Shown here: positions 1 to 7,697 of the stretch, in pieces
How the letters are laid out: each line of letters opens with the position of its first letter
How positions within the stretch are numbered: position 1 is the first letter of the stretch
Assembly: GCA_002686955.1 (NCBI GenBank)
Contig: NYZA01000225.1
Coordinates: 1 to 13,056 of the forward strand
Source: Gemmatimonadota bacterium
GTDB lineage: Bacteria > GCA-2686955
DNA: 13,056 nt
Reading direction: 5' to 3'
The notes under the pieces: generated by a model
Database searches by the model: none
The model's input: the letters and a program-made list of their open reading frames with translations, nothing else
What the model was told of the DNA's origin: nothing
Position numbers and translations under genes: made by a program

Positions 1-301
1 GACGAGGTAGTCGAAGTCGCGCCGAGCACGGCTCGCTGTGGGCCGACGAAAGTGCCGCGCTTCGGGGGCAGGCGATCAAAGTTAGGCGACCCGCCGCCTC
101 AACCGGACCGATCTCTGCTGCAAGCATGTGCGCGTCCTGATTCTCATTTGATGTGTAGCTTCGCTGCCGATTGCGGGCCATCGCGCACCTCCATCGCGAT
201 GACCTCTACCCGGACCCTGGGCCCCGGTTTGCGGGGGCGATCGCAGATGGAAAGTGCGGGGCAAGAGCAACTACCGACTAAGCACAGAAAGCTGATCGGG
301 G

Positions 302-409
302 GAGTTGCGTGATCTCAGGCGCCGCAGGATGCGGGCGCCGGTCTTGGCGATCGGTGACGGTGCCCTCGGATTCTGGGTGGCTGTGCGTTACGAGTGGCCC
401 GAAACTCGA
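302..409 (+). pseudogene. IS256-family transposase remnant (short internal fragment)
   Basis: About 35 codons in one frame read as the middle of an IS256-family transposase. The peptide includes the segment APVLAIGDGALGFW, followed after a few residues by PETR. In intact members of this DDE transposase family this motif precedes a conserved QRCW and HKT stretch, and neither is present here. After PETR the frame runs on into unrelated sequence. No other part of the transposase (neither the N-terminus nor the C-terminal catalytic Glu region) and no terminal inverted repeats were found nearby. This is therefore a relic of a former insertion sequence and not an active element. The assignment rests on motif recognition alone. 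Confidence 0.6.
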
Positions 410-515
410 AGCGCAATCGATCCCCAACAGCAAGAAGTCAGGTTCTCGTTGAACCATTACAGCTGGCAGTTCGAACTCATCAGGCCGCGGGCTTCGGGTG
501 GAGAGAGGCGGGAGT

Positions 516-904
516 ATGGCGCTCTCATGGCAGGTCGCTGAAGCCGCCATGGGCAGACCCCTAACACGGCGGTACACCCTCATCTTGGTCGTCGTCGCGC
601 TCCTCGCGTGCGCGGCGGGTCTCATGCACGGCGTCCCGCTTTCCGGCGCCGCTCCCGGGCCCATGCAGTCCACGGTCTGTCTCCTCCTATCGCTGAAGGT
701 CCTGGACTTCCTCGTGGCCGCCATTGCCGTAGGGTATCGTGTATTCAATCTCCGCCGGGCTCGTGCTGTGACGCTGTGATCAGTGTGATCCTGGCGCTCT
801 GGGTTCCTATCGGAACCGCCGTGTTCCTGTACTGGGTCACCCGCATACGTCCCATCGAGAACGGCCTGGAGTATCCGAGACTATCGACGAGGTCGATCCA
901 GTGA
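516..904 (+). pseudogene. Small membrane protein, reading frame broken by a frameshift
   Basis: From ATG 516 (preceded by a purine-rich gaggcggga) the frame encodes a protein with two likely membrane helices. The first is LILVVVALLACAAGL and the second follows near CLLLSLKVLDFLVAAIAV. It stops at 777-779. The frame shifted by -1 continues directly as VISVILALWVPIGTAVFL, a third strong membrane segment, then a short polar tail ending at 902-904. The simplest reading is one three-helix protein of about 125 residues with one base lost near 770-778. Alternatives are a GTG start at 776 that makes a separate 42-residue membrane peptide translated by stop-start overlap, or a sequencing error. The codons are GC-rich at third positions, as in genuine genes. 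I do not recognise the family. Confidence 0.4.
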
Positions 905-1537
905 GCCTCAGAGAGGGTCTACGCGTGTGTGCGGCCCACGGGGCAAGACCGGGGCCCGTCGGCAGTCGGCATGGTCCGATCCGGCGTGCGAGGCCCGTCG
1001 TAATCCGTGTTCGTGTTCGCCACTACATGTGCCGTCTCGCGAGCGCGATCCCGATCTCGCTCGCCCCAGGACCACGCTCCCTGGGCTCGTCCTGCCTCTT
1101 CTCCCCTAAGGCTGCCTTGCCCCTGATCCGGGGAACGTTGGAGAGCAAGGGTCAGCGAGCGGAGCACGATATCCGCCTTCCCGCCCTGGGGATCAGCTTC
1201 TAGGTCCGGTCGGCCCTCTACTACGTTGACCTGGGCCACGACGATGACATGGCAAGCTTTCCCCTCGAGATCGACCGTCCGTACGCAAGCGGTCGAACTC
1301 AGGCGTCAAGGGCTCTGACGGTCGAGATCTGATCGCAGCGGCGTGTCGGCGAAGAGCTCCTTAGCGTGGACGATGAGATTGAGCAGGCATGCGCGCCTTT
1401 CCGGCTGCGGAGCAGGCGTGAGCGCGCACACAAGCGTGGCAAACCGATCGACCGAACTCCGGCATCATGCGCGTTCTTGTGAAAGGGAATCTGGCAACAT
1501 CAACCCGCATCACGACAATGCGAGACCATGGCAAACT
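905..1537. other. Gene-poor stretch, nothing recognised
   Basis: Open frames here on both strands have arginine- and proline-rich, low-information translations without motifs, hydrophobic segments or ribosome-binding sites. They look like GC-rich shadow frames. A minus-strand frame around 1315-1450 has a somewhat protein-like composition but no usable start and no recognisable family. It may be another gene fragment. Confidence 0.5.
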
Positions 1538-1861
1538 ATGGCTCTACAAGACATTACGTCGGTGTCTGCCTCGAGCGGGGCGCAGCAGCAGAGTCTGCTG
1601 TTCGGCCCTCACGAGGCGCTTGAGACGCCGAGCGAAGCTCTGGACGACGGAACAGGGCATCGAGCGCTTGAGAATCGTCATTTTCACCCGCCGGGTGAGA
1701 TCGTCAAGCTGGCGGGCAAGACCGTGTACTCCATGGCGCAGCAGGGGTGGATACCCGCATTCAAGGTGCGGGGCCAGTGGCGGATCAGGCGATCCGAGCT
1801 CGATCGGTGGATCGACGCCCAGCAGCGGAGCCGGGGAGAGGACGGCGATGGCGAAGGGTAG
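1538..1861 (+). pseudogene. Excisionase/MerR-like helix-turn-helix remnant fused to repeat sequence
   Basis: The C-terminal half (codons from 1706) reads KLAGKTVYSMAQQGWIPAFK, then a short wing-like stretch QWRIRRSELDRWID. This is the second helix, recognition region and wing of the excisionase-type helix-turn-helix domain often found just upstream of DUF1016 nucleases. The first helix expected before it is missing. In its place the frame runs back through a 79-bp sequence (1627-1705) that recurs near the right end of the window. The repeat match ends exactly where the helix-turn-helix homology begins. The open frame could still be translated from ATG 1538, but I see no convincing ribosome-binding site there. 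The 3' end overlaps the following nuclease gene by 14 bases, as expected for a coupled pair. I infer a 5'-truncated, probably inactive gene. Confidence 0.55.
1627..1705 (+). repeat. 79-bp dispersed repeat, copy A
   Basis: It aligns without gaps to the reverse complement of 11144-11222. Base-by-base comparison gives 66 of 79 identical. The match starts at GCCGAGCGAAGCTC and ends at CGGGTGAGATCGTC, with no similarity beyond either edge. In this copy it forms the N-terminal coding part of the helix-turn-helix remnant. Confidence 0.8.
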
Positions 1862-2918
1862 GTCCTGCCGAAGCAAGGGCACGCCGAAGTCCGGCGCGAA
1901 GAAGGGCGCAGCGGAGGGAGCGGCAAACCGCAAGATCGTGGCGGCCGACCAGAAGCGGGATAGGCGGACCCGCGGGCGGTCCCGTGAGGCGGCGAGCTTC
2001 CCGGTCGCGCCGACAAGTGCCGAGTTGCCCGGCGACTACCTAGCGACGCTCGCCGACATCAAGCGCCGGATCCAGGCGGAGCGCCTTCGGGTCGTCGTTG
2101 CCGCGAACACGGCCATGGTCGGCCTCTACTGGGACATCGGCCGGCTGGTTCTGGACCGACAGAGCGACGCCGGCGGGGGCGACAAGGTGATCGATAGGCT
2201 GTCGACGGACCAGCGGACCGCCTACCCGGACATGCGGGGCTTCTCAACGCGGAACCTCAAGTACATGCGGGCCTCCGCCGCCGCGTCGCACGACGCCGAA
2301 ATAGTGCGACGGGTCGTTACAAGAGTGCCGTGGCGCCGGAACATCGCCCTCCTCGAAGGTCTCGACGACTTCGAGACGCGCCTCCGGTATGCCGAACAGG
2401 CCCTGCAGCACGGCTGGTCGCAACCGATCCTACGCGTCCACATCGAGACAACCGGGACCACGAGAGTCACGGCAAGGCCATCGCCAACTTCCCCAAGACC
2501 CTGCCGCCAGCCGACTCGGACATGGCCCAACAGGTCTTCAAGGACCCGTACCTCTTCGACTTCCTCGGGACCGCCGATCCTCGACCTGCTCTTCTATCAC
2601 CTTATGCTCTGATGCTTCGTTGTCGTCGAGCTCAAGGCCGTCCCCTTCGAGCCTGCGTTCGTCGGACAGCTCAATCTGTACCTTTCGGCGGCTGACGACC
2701 TCCTTCGGCACTCGGACGACAAGCCCACCATCGGGCTCCTGCTCTGTCGCACGAAGAACAAGATCGTAGTCGAGTACGCTCTGAGTGGCTTGGCCAAGCC
2801 CATCGCCGTCGCCCAGTGGGAGACCAAGCTCGTCGAGTGGCTTCCAGATGATCTTCGAGGGAGCCTCCCGACCGTCGAGGAGATCGAGGCGGAGCTGAGC
2901 GACGGAGAGGAGCCATGA
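1848..2918 (+). pseudogene. DUF1016/YhcG-type PD-(D/E)XK nuclease, multiply broken
   Basis: The start is ATG 1848, preceded by ggggagag and overlapping the upstream frame. After a lysine/arginine-rich leader, the DUF1016 N-terminal domain is clear, with LYWDIGRLVLDRQ, GFSTRNLKYMRA and NIALLE. Three lesions follow. (1) A frameshift lies near 2448-2460, after which GKAIANFPKTLPP continues in another frame. (2) At about 2579 the sequence jumps from FDFLGTAD to LDLLFYHL, losing roughly 45-50 residues present in intact relatives and shifting back to the first frame. (3) A TGA at 2610-2612 sits where the family has Arg (CGA to TGA). The rest, CFVVVELKA to LRGSLPTVEEIEAEL, is well preserved up to the TGA at 2916-2918. 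The nuclease core Asp (DLLFYH) and ExK (ELK) remain readable, so decay is fairly recent. Intact relatives are putative nucleases of mobile or defence loci. Confidence 0.85.
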
Positions 2919-3036
2919 GTTGTACGAGGGACGCTGATCCAGCGCCAGACGATCACCGCACCGGAGACCGCATCTGTTCACGGATGTTCTCGCATTCCCT
3001 CGGTCTTTGTTGGACTGAAGCGCGAGGCGCGACCCC

Positions 3037-3059
3037 AGAAGAAAAGGCCCGAAAGCCTT
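3037..3059 (-). terminator. Possible intrinsic terminator downstream of tRNA-Ala
   Basis: Read on the minus strand, AAGGC and GCCTT form a 5-bp stem around the loop TTTCGG, followed by the T-rich run TTCTTCT. It lies about 70 bases past the tRNA-Ala 3' end. The stem is short, so support is moderate. Confidence 0.4.
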
Positions 3060-3130
3060 ATGGTAGAATGGCTTCCAGGCCTCAACCTAGTCTTCTTGGA
3101 TTCCGTTGGACGGATCTCAAAAAGTCATGA

Positions 3131-3206
3131 TGGTGGAGCCAAGGGGGATCGAACCCCTGACCTCGTGACTGCCAGTCACGCGCTCTCCCAGCTGAGCTAT
3201 GGCCCC
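3131..3206 (-). tRNA. tRNA-Ala (anticodon GGC)
   Basis: The 76-nt cloverleaf can be folded by eye. The acceptor stem is GGGGCCA with TGGCTCC, which contains the G3-U70 wobble pair that marks alanine tRNAs. The D arm is GCTC/GAGC, the anticodon stem CGTGA/TCACG with loop CTGGCAG (anticodon GGC), and the T arm AGGGG/CCCCT with loop TTCGATC. CCA is encoded. The 3' end faces the decayed accessory stretch to the left, the usual orientation for an island next to a tRNA, but I found no direct repeat of the tRNA end further left. Confidence 0.95.
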
Positions 3207-3518
3207 AGATGGAGCCGAAACGGTAGGCCATGCCCACTCCCGGGGTCAACCGCATTCGAGCTGAGCTGAGGCTTCAGTAGTCGCCACTCAACAACCCGAC
3301 GCCCAGGCAGCGCTCCTGCAGCTAGCAACGACTCGGCAGGAGCTCTTCGGCCGAGCTCAGGCCATCGATCGAATCGGCGTTCGATCGGGCGATCGCGCGG
3401 AAGTCGGGAGAAACCCGCGGATCGTTCGCGACACCGAGCCACAGATCGTGGGCGGCGCACGAGCCCGATTCTGCTTCTGGACAGCCCCCCCGGGCTCATG
3501 CCAAAGTAGCGGGTTCCA
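3207..3518. other. Intergenic region between two divergent tRNAs
   Basis: Apart from the candidate promoter for tRNA-Ala, I see no gene here. GAGCCCG and CGGGCTC near 3464-3497 could pair across a long loop before the plus-strand tRNA. This is not a convincing terminator. Confidence 0.5.
3220..3249 (-). promoter_or_regulatory. Candidate sigma70-type promoter for tRNA-Ala
   Basis: On the minus strand TTGACC (3244-3249) is followed after 18 bases by TACCGT (3220-3225), 14 bases before the tRNA. The -35 box fits well (5 of 6 to TTGACA) and the -10 box fits poorly (3 of 6). Confidence 0.35.
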
Positions 3519-3594
3519 GGGCCCATAGCTCAGCGGTTAGAGCTGCCGGCTCATAACCGGTAGGTCCCAGGTTCGAACCCTGGTGGGCCCACCA
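3519..3594 (+). tRNA. CAT-anticodon tRNA, most likely tRNA-Ile2 (lysidine type), else tRNA-Met
   Basis: This is a 76-nt cloverleaf. The acceptor stem is GGGCCCA/TGGGCCC, the anticodon stem GCCGG/CCGGT with loop CTCATAA (anticodon CAT), and the T arm CCAGG/CCTGG. CCA is encoded. CAT is used by initiator Met, elongator Met and the Ile2 tRNA, whose C34 becomes lysidine. The three G-C pairs of the initiator anticodon stem are absent. The C4-G69 and C5-G68 pairs and the short D loop AGCGGTTA match E. coli Ile2 rather than elongator Met, which has U4-A69 and A5-U68. I therefore favour Ile2. An automatic annotation would probably say Met. Confidence 0.9.
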
Positions 3595-3632
3595 TCGATT
3601 TGTTCACGCTGACCTCGATCGAGGGGGTTTCC

Positions 3633-4364
3633 TTGGCCGACACCGATATGAAGAGCGTCAACACCGCCTTGGCGCGGTTGCAGTCGCTGGACGGGCGGCT
3701 CATGGAGCTCGACCGGCAAATCGGCGGCATCCCTGGGCGGCGGGCGGCGATCGAGGCACGGCTGAGCGAGGCCAGCGGCGCGCTCGAGGCCGCCAAGGGG
3801 GGAGCCGAGGCGGATGCGGCGACGAGACGTAAGCTGGAGCGAGAGATCGAGCAGATCGAGAGCGAGCGGGCGAAGTATTTGACTCAGAGGGCGAGTGTCA
3901 AGAGCAACAGGGAGTTCGACGCGCTGAATGCCGAGATCGAGCAGGCCACGGAACGGATCTCCGCGGCCGAGGATCGGGTTCTGGATCTGCTGGAACGTGA
4001 GACGGAAAACGAAGGCGCGATCGAACATGCGGGGAGGGCGCTGCAGGCGGAGGAGTCCCGCTCGCGAGAGGATCTCGGCAAGCTCGACGCCGAGCAGGCG
4101 GCAGCCGAGGCCGAGCGCACCGAGACGACGGGAGCGAGGAACGAAGCGGCCGCCGAGTTGGGCGGAAAGCCGCTGGCGCTTTATGAGAGGATTCGACGCA
4201 CGCGCGACGGAGTCGCCGTGGTGCAGCTCGTCAACGCCTCGTGCGGAGGCTGTTATCAGGCCGTGCCACCCCAGAAAGTGGCCGAAACGCGGTCGGCATC
4301 GAAGATCGTACACTGTGAATACTGCGGGCGGATCCTGGTGAAACACGAGGCGGCCGCTTCCTGA
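3633..4364 (+). CDS. Zinc-ribbon coiled-coil protein (COG1579 / CT398-like)
   Basis: It encodes about 243 residues. I chose the TTG start at 3633 because gaggggg lies five bases upstream. ATG 3648 is the alternative, and an upstream TTG at 3600 abuts the tRNA. Residues 1 to about 180 form a long charged coiled-coil hairpin with many Glu, Ala, Arg and Leu and the pattern SVKSNREFDALNAEIEQA, typical of this family. The C-terminus has a four-cysteine zinc ribbon: C204 and C207 (SCGGC) and C228 and C231 (HCEYCG). The length matches the usual size of about 240. Members are annotated as predicted nucleic-acid-binding proteins, and the exact role is not settled. It begins 38 bases after the CAT tRNA and ends about 41 bases before RNase P RNA, a neighbourhood consistent with RNA handling. 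Confidence 0.88.
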   Translation: MADTDMKSVNTALARLQSLDGRLMELDRQIGGIPGRRAAIEARLSEASGALEAAKGGAEADAATRRKLEREIEQIESERAKYLTQRASVKSNREFDALNAEIEQATERISAAEDRVLDLLERETENEGAIEHAGRALQAEESRSREDLGKLDAEQAAAEAERTETTGARNEAAAELGGKPLALYERIRRTRDGVAVVQLVNASCGGCYQAVPPQKVAETRSASKIVHCEYCGRILVKHEAAAS

Positions 4365-4405
4365 CGCTCGTTGGAGGCGCGGCTCGAGAACGGAGGAACG
4401 GAATC

Positions 4406-4788
4406 GGGGAGCGGGTGTGACGGCCGCGGGCCCTTCGAGGGCTCGAGGAAAGTCCGAGCTCCACAGGGCACAGGTGCTGGGTAACGCCCAGGAGGGGCGA
4501 CCCTCGGAAAGTGCAACAGAGAGTAGTCCGCCGTTGGTCTCTGGCCGGCGGTAAGGGTGAAAGGGTGAGGTAAGAGCTCACCAGCGGCCCGGGTGACCGG
4601 GTCGGCTAGGCAAACCCCACCTGGAGCAAGACCAAATAGAGGAGGAGGGGTGGCCCGCCCCACTCGACTCCCGGGTTGGTCGCTCGACGCGCCGGGCAAC
4701 CGGCGTGCAAGATGGATGGTCGTCCCCTCGGCCTCGGTCCTTCGGATCGAAGCCGAAGGAACAGAACTCGGCTTACGGCCCGCTCCCC
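4406..4788 (+). ncRNA. rnpB: RNase P RNA, bacterial class A
   Basis: This is the catalytic RNA that removes 5' leaders from tRNA precursors together with the RnpA protein. The conserved blocks appear in order: GAGGAAAGTCCGAGCTCC (4445-4462), GGAAAGTGCAACAGAGAG, AAGGGTGAAAGGGTGAGGTA, GGCTAGGCAAACCCC, GCAAGACCAAATAG, AGATGGATGGTCGTC and ACAGAACTCGGCTTACGG (4761-4778). The ends were set by the P1 helix, where GGGGAGCGGG (4406-4415) pairs perfectly with CCCGCTCCCC (4779-4788). This gives about 383 nt, normal for class A. It lies between the zinc-ribbon gene and rel, about 36 bases before the rel start. No separate terminator is evident, so rel may be transcribed from the same region. Confidence 0.96.
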
Positions 4789-4824
4789 ACTCCGGTCCTT
4801 CCATTCGCGAACGAAACAAGGGCG

Positions 4825-7014
4825 ATGACTCCAGAGCAGAAGCAAGACCCGGCCCGGATGACCAAGGAGGAGTTCCTGGGTGCGGTCGATCTGCTCTCGC
4901 CCAACGTCGATCTTTCGGTCGTCTCCTCCGCCTTCGATTACGGGGAGCGCGCCCACCAAGGGCAGCTTCGTACTTCGGGCGATCCCTACTTCACGCATTC
5001 GATGGCGGTGGCGCTCAGCCTTGCCGAGTGGCACCAGGATTCGCTCACGATCGGCGCCGGACTGATACACGACGTTGTCGAAGACACGATTTCGACATCT
5101 GAAGACATCGCCCGCGAATTCGGCTCGGAGATGGCGCAAATCGTCGACGGCGTCACTAAGATCTCGACGCAGTTCGTCTTTACCTCGACCGAAGCAAAGC
5201 AGGCGGAGAACTTCCGGAAGATGCTCGTTTCGATGGCGCGAGATATTCGCGTGATCCTCGTGAAGTTCGCCGACCGGCTGCACAATATGCGCACCCTCGG
5301 TCATCTGATCGAAGCGAAGCGGGAACGGATCTCGCTCGAAACCCGAGAGATCTACGCTCCACTGGCCCATCGCCTGGGAATGGCGAAAGTGAGATGGGAG
5401 CTCGAAGATCTCGCGATGAAGCATCTCGATGCGGACGCTTACCGAATGGTCGCGGAGAAGGTCCAAGCGAAGCGCGAAGAACGCGAAGTGCTTATCGATT
5501 CGGTCCGTAACCCCCTCACCAACCGCATCGCGGAAGCAAGAATAGATGCGTCCATAGTGGGACGGCCGAAGCACTTCTACTCGATCTACCGGAAAATGTT
5601 GTCGCGAGATAAGCCCTTCGAGGAGATCTACGATCTGCTGGCGATCCGTGTTGTTACTGACTCGGTGGAGCATTGCTATCATATTCTCGGGATCGTTCAC
5701 AGTCTCTGGAAGCCGCTCAACGATCGCTTCAAGGACTACATCGCGACGCCGAAGTCGAATATGTATCAATCGCTGCATACGACGGTTGCGGGCGATTCGG
5801 GCGACCTTATCGAGATTCAGATCCGAACCGACGCGATGGATCAAACCGCCGAAGAGGGGATCGCCGCCCATTGGCTCTACAAGGAGCAGAGCGAGCGCAA
5901 CGCCGACGAGGAACAGTTCGTCTGGCTGCGTCAGCTCATGGAGAACCAAAAGGACCTTTCCGATCCGCGCGAGTTCATGGAATCGCTGAAGATCGACCTC
6001 TTCCAAGAGGAGTGCTTCGTTTTTACGCCGAAGGGAGATCTGCTGCGCTTGCCACGCGGTGCGACGCCGATCGATTTCGCCTTCGCCATCCACACCGAGG
6101 TAGGGCTGCACTGCGCCGGCGCGAAAGTGAACGGACGCTTCTCCACGCTGACCACTTCGCTCAAGAGCGGCGATATGGTCGAAGTCGTTACGTCGGCGCA
6201 ACAGAGACCCTCGCGCGACTGGCTGAACGCGGTGAAAACCAGCCGTGCGCGGGTGAAGATCCGGCAAGCGCTCCGGCGCGCCGCCAGGAAGCAGTCGATC
6301 GCGATCGGCCGGCAAATCTTCGAGCGGGACGCGCGCAAGCGACGGATGAGCATCAACCACACGAAGAGCTTCGTCGACATGCTGGCGACACTCGGTTTCG
6401 ATTCGGTCGACGATCTCTTCGTGGCGATCGCCGACGGCGAAGCATCGAGCAGCTATGTTTTGAACCGACTGGAGCCCGAAAGGAAGGAAACACGCACCTC
6501 GACGCCGGCGGTTCTCGACCGCATCATCGATCGGACGCGCCGAGTAAAAGGGGTGCGGATCGACGAGGTGGACGATGTGCTGACACGGCTGGCGGAGTGT
6601 TGCCAGCCGGTGCCGGGGGACCGTGTTTTCGGCTACATCACCCGGGGGCGCGGCTTGACGATCCACCGGGTCGATTGCCCGAACTCCTTCGCGCTTGGTG
6701 ATACCGATCGCAGAATCGACGTGCATTGGGCGGTCGAGGGGGACGAGCGCTTCGTCGTCGACGTGACGGTGGTCGGGAGCGACCGGGCAAATCTGTTGCT
6801 GGATCTGACGAAGGTGATTTCGAAGATGGGGATCAATCTGCGCGGTTCGACCATGAATGCCGAAGGAGGCGAGGTCGAGGGGCGCTTCGTGATGGAGATC
6901 GCGAACGGGACGCAGCTCAGCAAGATCTTGAGAGACCTTACGAAGGTCAAGGGGGTGACGAGTGTCCATCGCCGCTCGTCGGGGATCGAGGATTCGCGCA
7001 GAAGGGGAGGATGA
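4825..7014 (+). CDS. rel: Bifunctional (p)ppGpp synthetase/hydrolase (RelA/SpoT family)
   Basis: It encodes 729 residues, the usual length of long RelA/SpoT homologues. ATG 4825 is chosen because an aaggg element lies just upstream and the protein then starts like its relatives. An earlier in-frame ATG at 4705 lies inside the RNase P RNA and is rejected. Domain order: HD hydrolase with H58 and HDVVED (H82-D83, E86-D87), synthetase, TGS (about 397-457, CFVFTPKGDLLRLPRGATPI), and ACT at the C-terminus (about 643-717). The synthetase carries RFKD at 301-304. The RxKD form of this motif marks bifunctional enzymes, while synthesis-only RelA has ExDD. It makes and degrades the stringent-response alarmone from ATP and GTP/GDP and senses uncharged tRNA on ribosomes. 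The stop overlaps the next start (ATGA). Confidence 0.96.
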   Translation: MTPEQKQDPARMTKEEFLGAVDLLSPNVDLSVVSSAFDYGERAHQGQLRTSGDPYFTHSMAVALSLAEWHQDSLTIGAGLIHDVVEDTISTSEDIAREFGSEMAQIVDGVTKISTQFVFTSTEAKQAENFRKMLVSMARDIRVILVKFADRLHNMRTLGHLIEAKRERISLETREIYAPLAHRLGMAKVRWELEDLAMKHLDADAYRMVAEKVQAKREEREVLIDSVRNPLTNRIAEARIDASIVGRPKHFYSIYRKMLSRDKPFEEIYDLLAIRVVTDSVEHCYHILGIVHSLWKPLNDRFKDYIATPKSNMYQSLHTTVAGDSGDLIEIQIRTDAMDQTAEEGIAAHWLYKEQSERNADEEQFVWLRQLMENQKDLSDPREFMESLKIDLFQEECFVFTPKGDLLRLPRGATPIDFAFAIHTEVGLHCAGAKVNGRFSTLTTSLKSGDMVEVVTSAQQRPSRDWLNAVKTSRARVKIRQALRRAARKQSIAIGRQIFERDARKRRMSINHTKSFVDMLATLGFDSVDDLFVAIADGEASSSYVLNRLEPERKETRTSTPAVLDRIIDRTRRVKGVRIDEVDDVLTRLAECCQPVPGDRVFGYITRGRGLTIHRVDCPNSFALGDTDRRIDVHWAVEGDERFVVDVTVVGSDRANLLLDLTKVISKMGINLRGSTMNAEGGEVEGRFVMEIANGTQLSKILRDLTKVKGVTSVHRRSSGIEDSRRRGG

Positions 7015-7697
7015 CGAGATTGAGGTCCGCGGGATGGTCGGGGACGGGCGATCGGCTGATTTCGGGGAAGTTGAGAGCGATCGAGGGGGTTGGCCATGCT
7101 GTATGTCTGCCGCGAGCGGGAAAGGCGGCGAGCCCGCTCGAGGCGATCGGAACGACCGAAGAGCGCGTGCTGAGGGTGCGACAGGTGCACGGCACGCGGC
7201 TGGTCGAGTGGAGCGAGCCCGCGGAGACGATTCCCGAAGGTGACGGCGTGTTGGTGCGCCGGCCTGGCGCCTGGGCCGGGATTCGCACCGCCGATTGCGT
7301 GCCTCTGCTTCTGGTCGGCGAGGGGGCGCTGGCGGTGGTGCACGCCGGGTGGCGGGGGACGCTGGCGGGAATCGCGGCGCTGGCGGTCGGGGCTCTGGGT
7401 GGGGAGGCGCGCGCGATGACCGCCGTTCTCGGGCCTCATATCGGTGCGTGCTGTTACGAGGTGGCGGAGGAGCTCGGGGGTCGATTCAGAGAGCGTTTTG
7501 GAGCGTCGGTAGTGCGGCCGAACGGCCACCTTGGCCTCGGCGCGGCGATCCGGAGCGATCTCGAACGCGCCGGGGTCATGGCCGATCGCATCTTCGAGGG
7601 TGCACCCTGCACCTATTGCGATCCCCGCGCCTTCCCCTCGTGGCGCAGAGAAGGGGAGGGGGCGGGGCGACTGCTCACTCTGGTTGGGTTCGAGTAG
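7011..7697 (+). CDS. YfiH/PgeF-type laccase-domain protein (purine nucleoside phosphorylase/adenosine deaminase-like)
   Basis: It encodes 228 residues. ATG 7011 is preceded by ggggagg and overlaps the rel stop as ATGA, so translation is probably coupled. The three metal ligands of the family are present: H60 (RQVHGTRLVEW), C96 (IRTADCVPLLL) and H111 (VVHAGWRGTLAG). A second set of typical motifs follows: LGPHIGACCYEV and, near the end, CTYCDPRAFPSWRREG. Family members have been shown to act on purine nucleosides. The Escherichia coli homologue also helps peptidoglycan editing, and an older name is polyphenol oxidase. The N-terminus is a little shorter than the common 240-260 residues. The link to Rel suggests purine metabolism context, but this is inference. 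Confidence 0.9.
   Translation: MTRLRSAGWSGTGDRLISGKLRAIEGVGHAVCLPRAGKAASPLEAIGTTEERVLRVRQVHGTRLVEWSEPAETIPEGDGVLVRRPGAWAGIRTADCVPLLLVGEGALAVVHAGWRGTLAGIAALAVGALGGEARAMTAVLGPHIGACCYEVAEELGGRFRERFGASVVRPNGHLGLGAAIRSDLERAGVMADRIFEGAPCTYCDPRAFPSWRREGEGAGRLLTLVGFE

Noticed and set aside
81-87. GTTAGGC, a perfect integron core box near the left edge
   Set aside because: No partner RYYYAAC box and no palindromic arms lie within 100 bases, so a chance match is likely.
919-1239. A 106-codon minus-strand frame
   Set aside because: The translation has no hydrophobic core, no motif and no ribosome-binding site, so it is a probable random GC-rich frame.
4705-4824. An N-terminal extension of rel starting at ATG 4705
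   Set aside because: It lies within the RNase P RNA gene, and the translation before 4825 has no relation to Rel proteins.
4606-6969. A 787-codon open frame on the minus strand opposite rel
   Set aside because: It is the antisense shadow of rel, rich in Arg and His with no motifs. rel itself is fully supported.
6726-7010. An upstream extension of the laccase-domain gene in the same frame
   Set aside because: The extension overlaps the ACT domain of rel and reads as low-complexity Gly/Arg. ATG 7011 has a strong ribosome-binding site and ATGA coupling.
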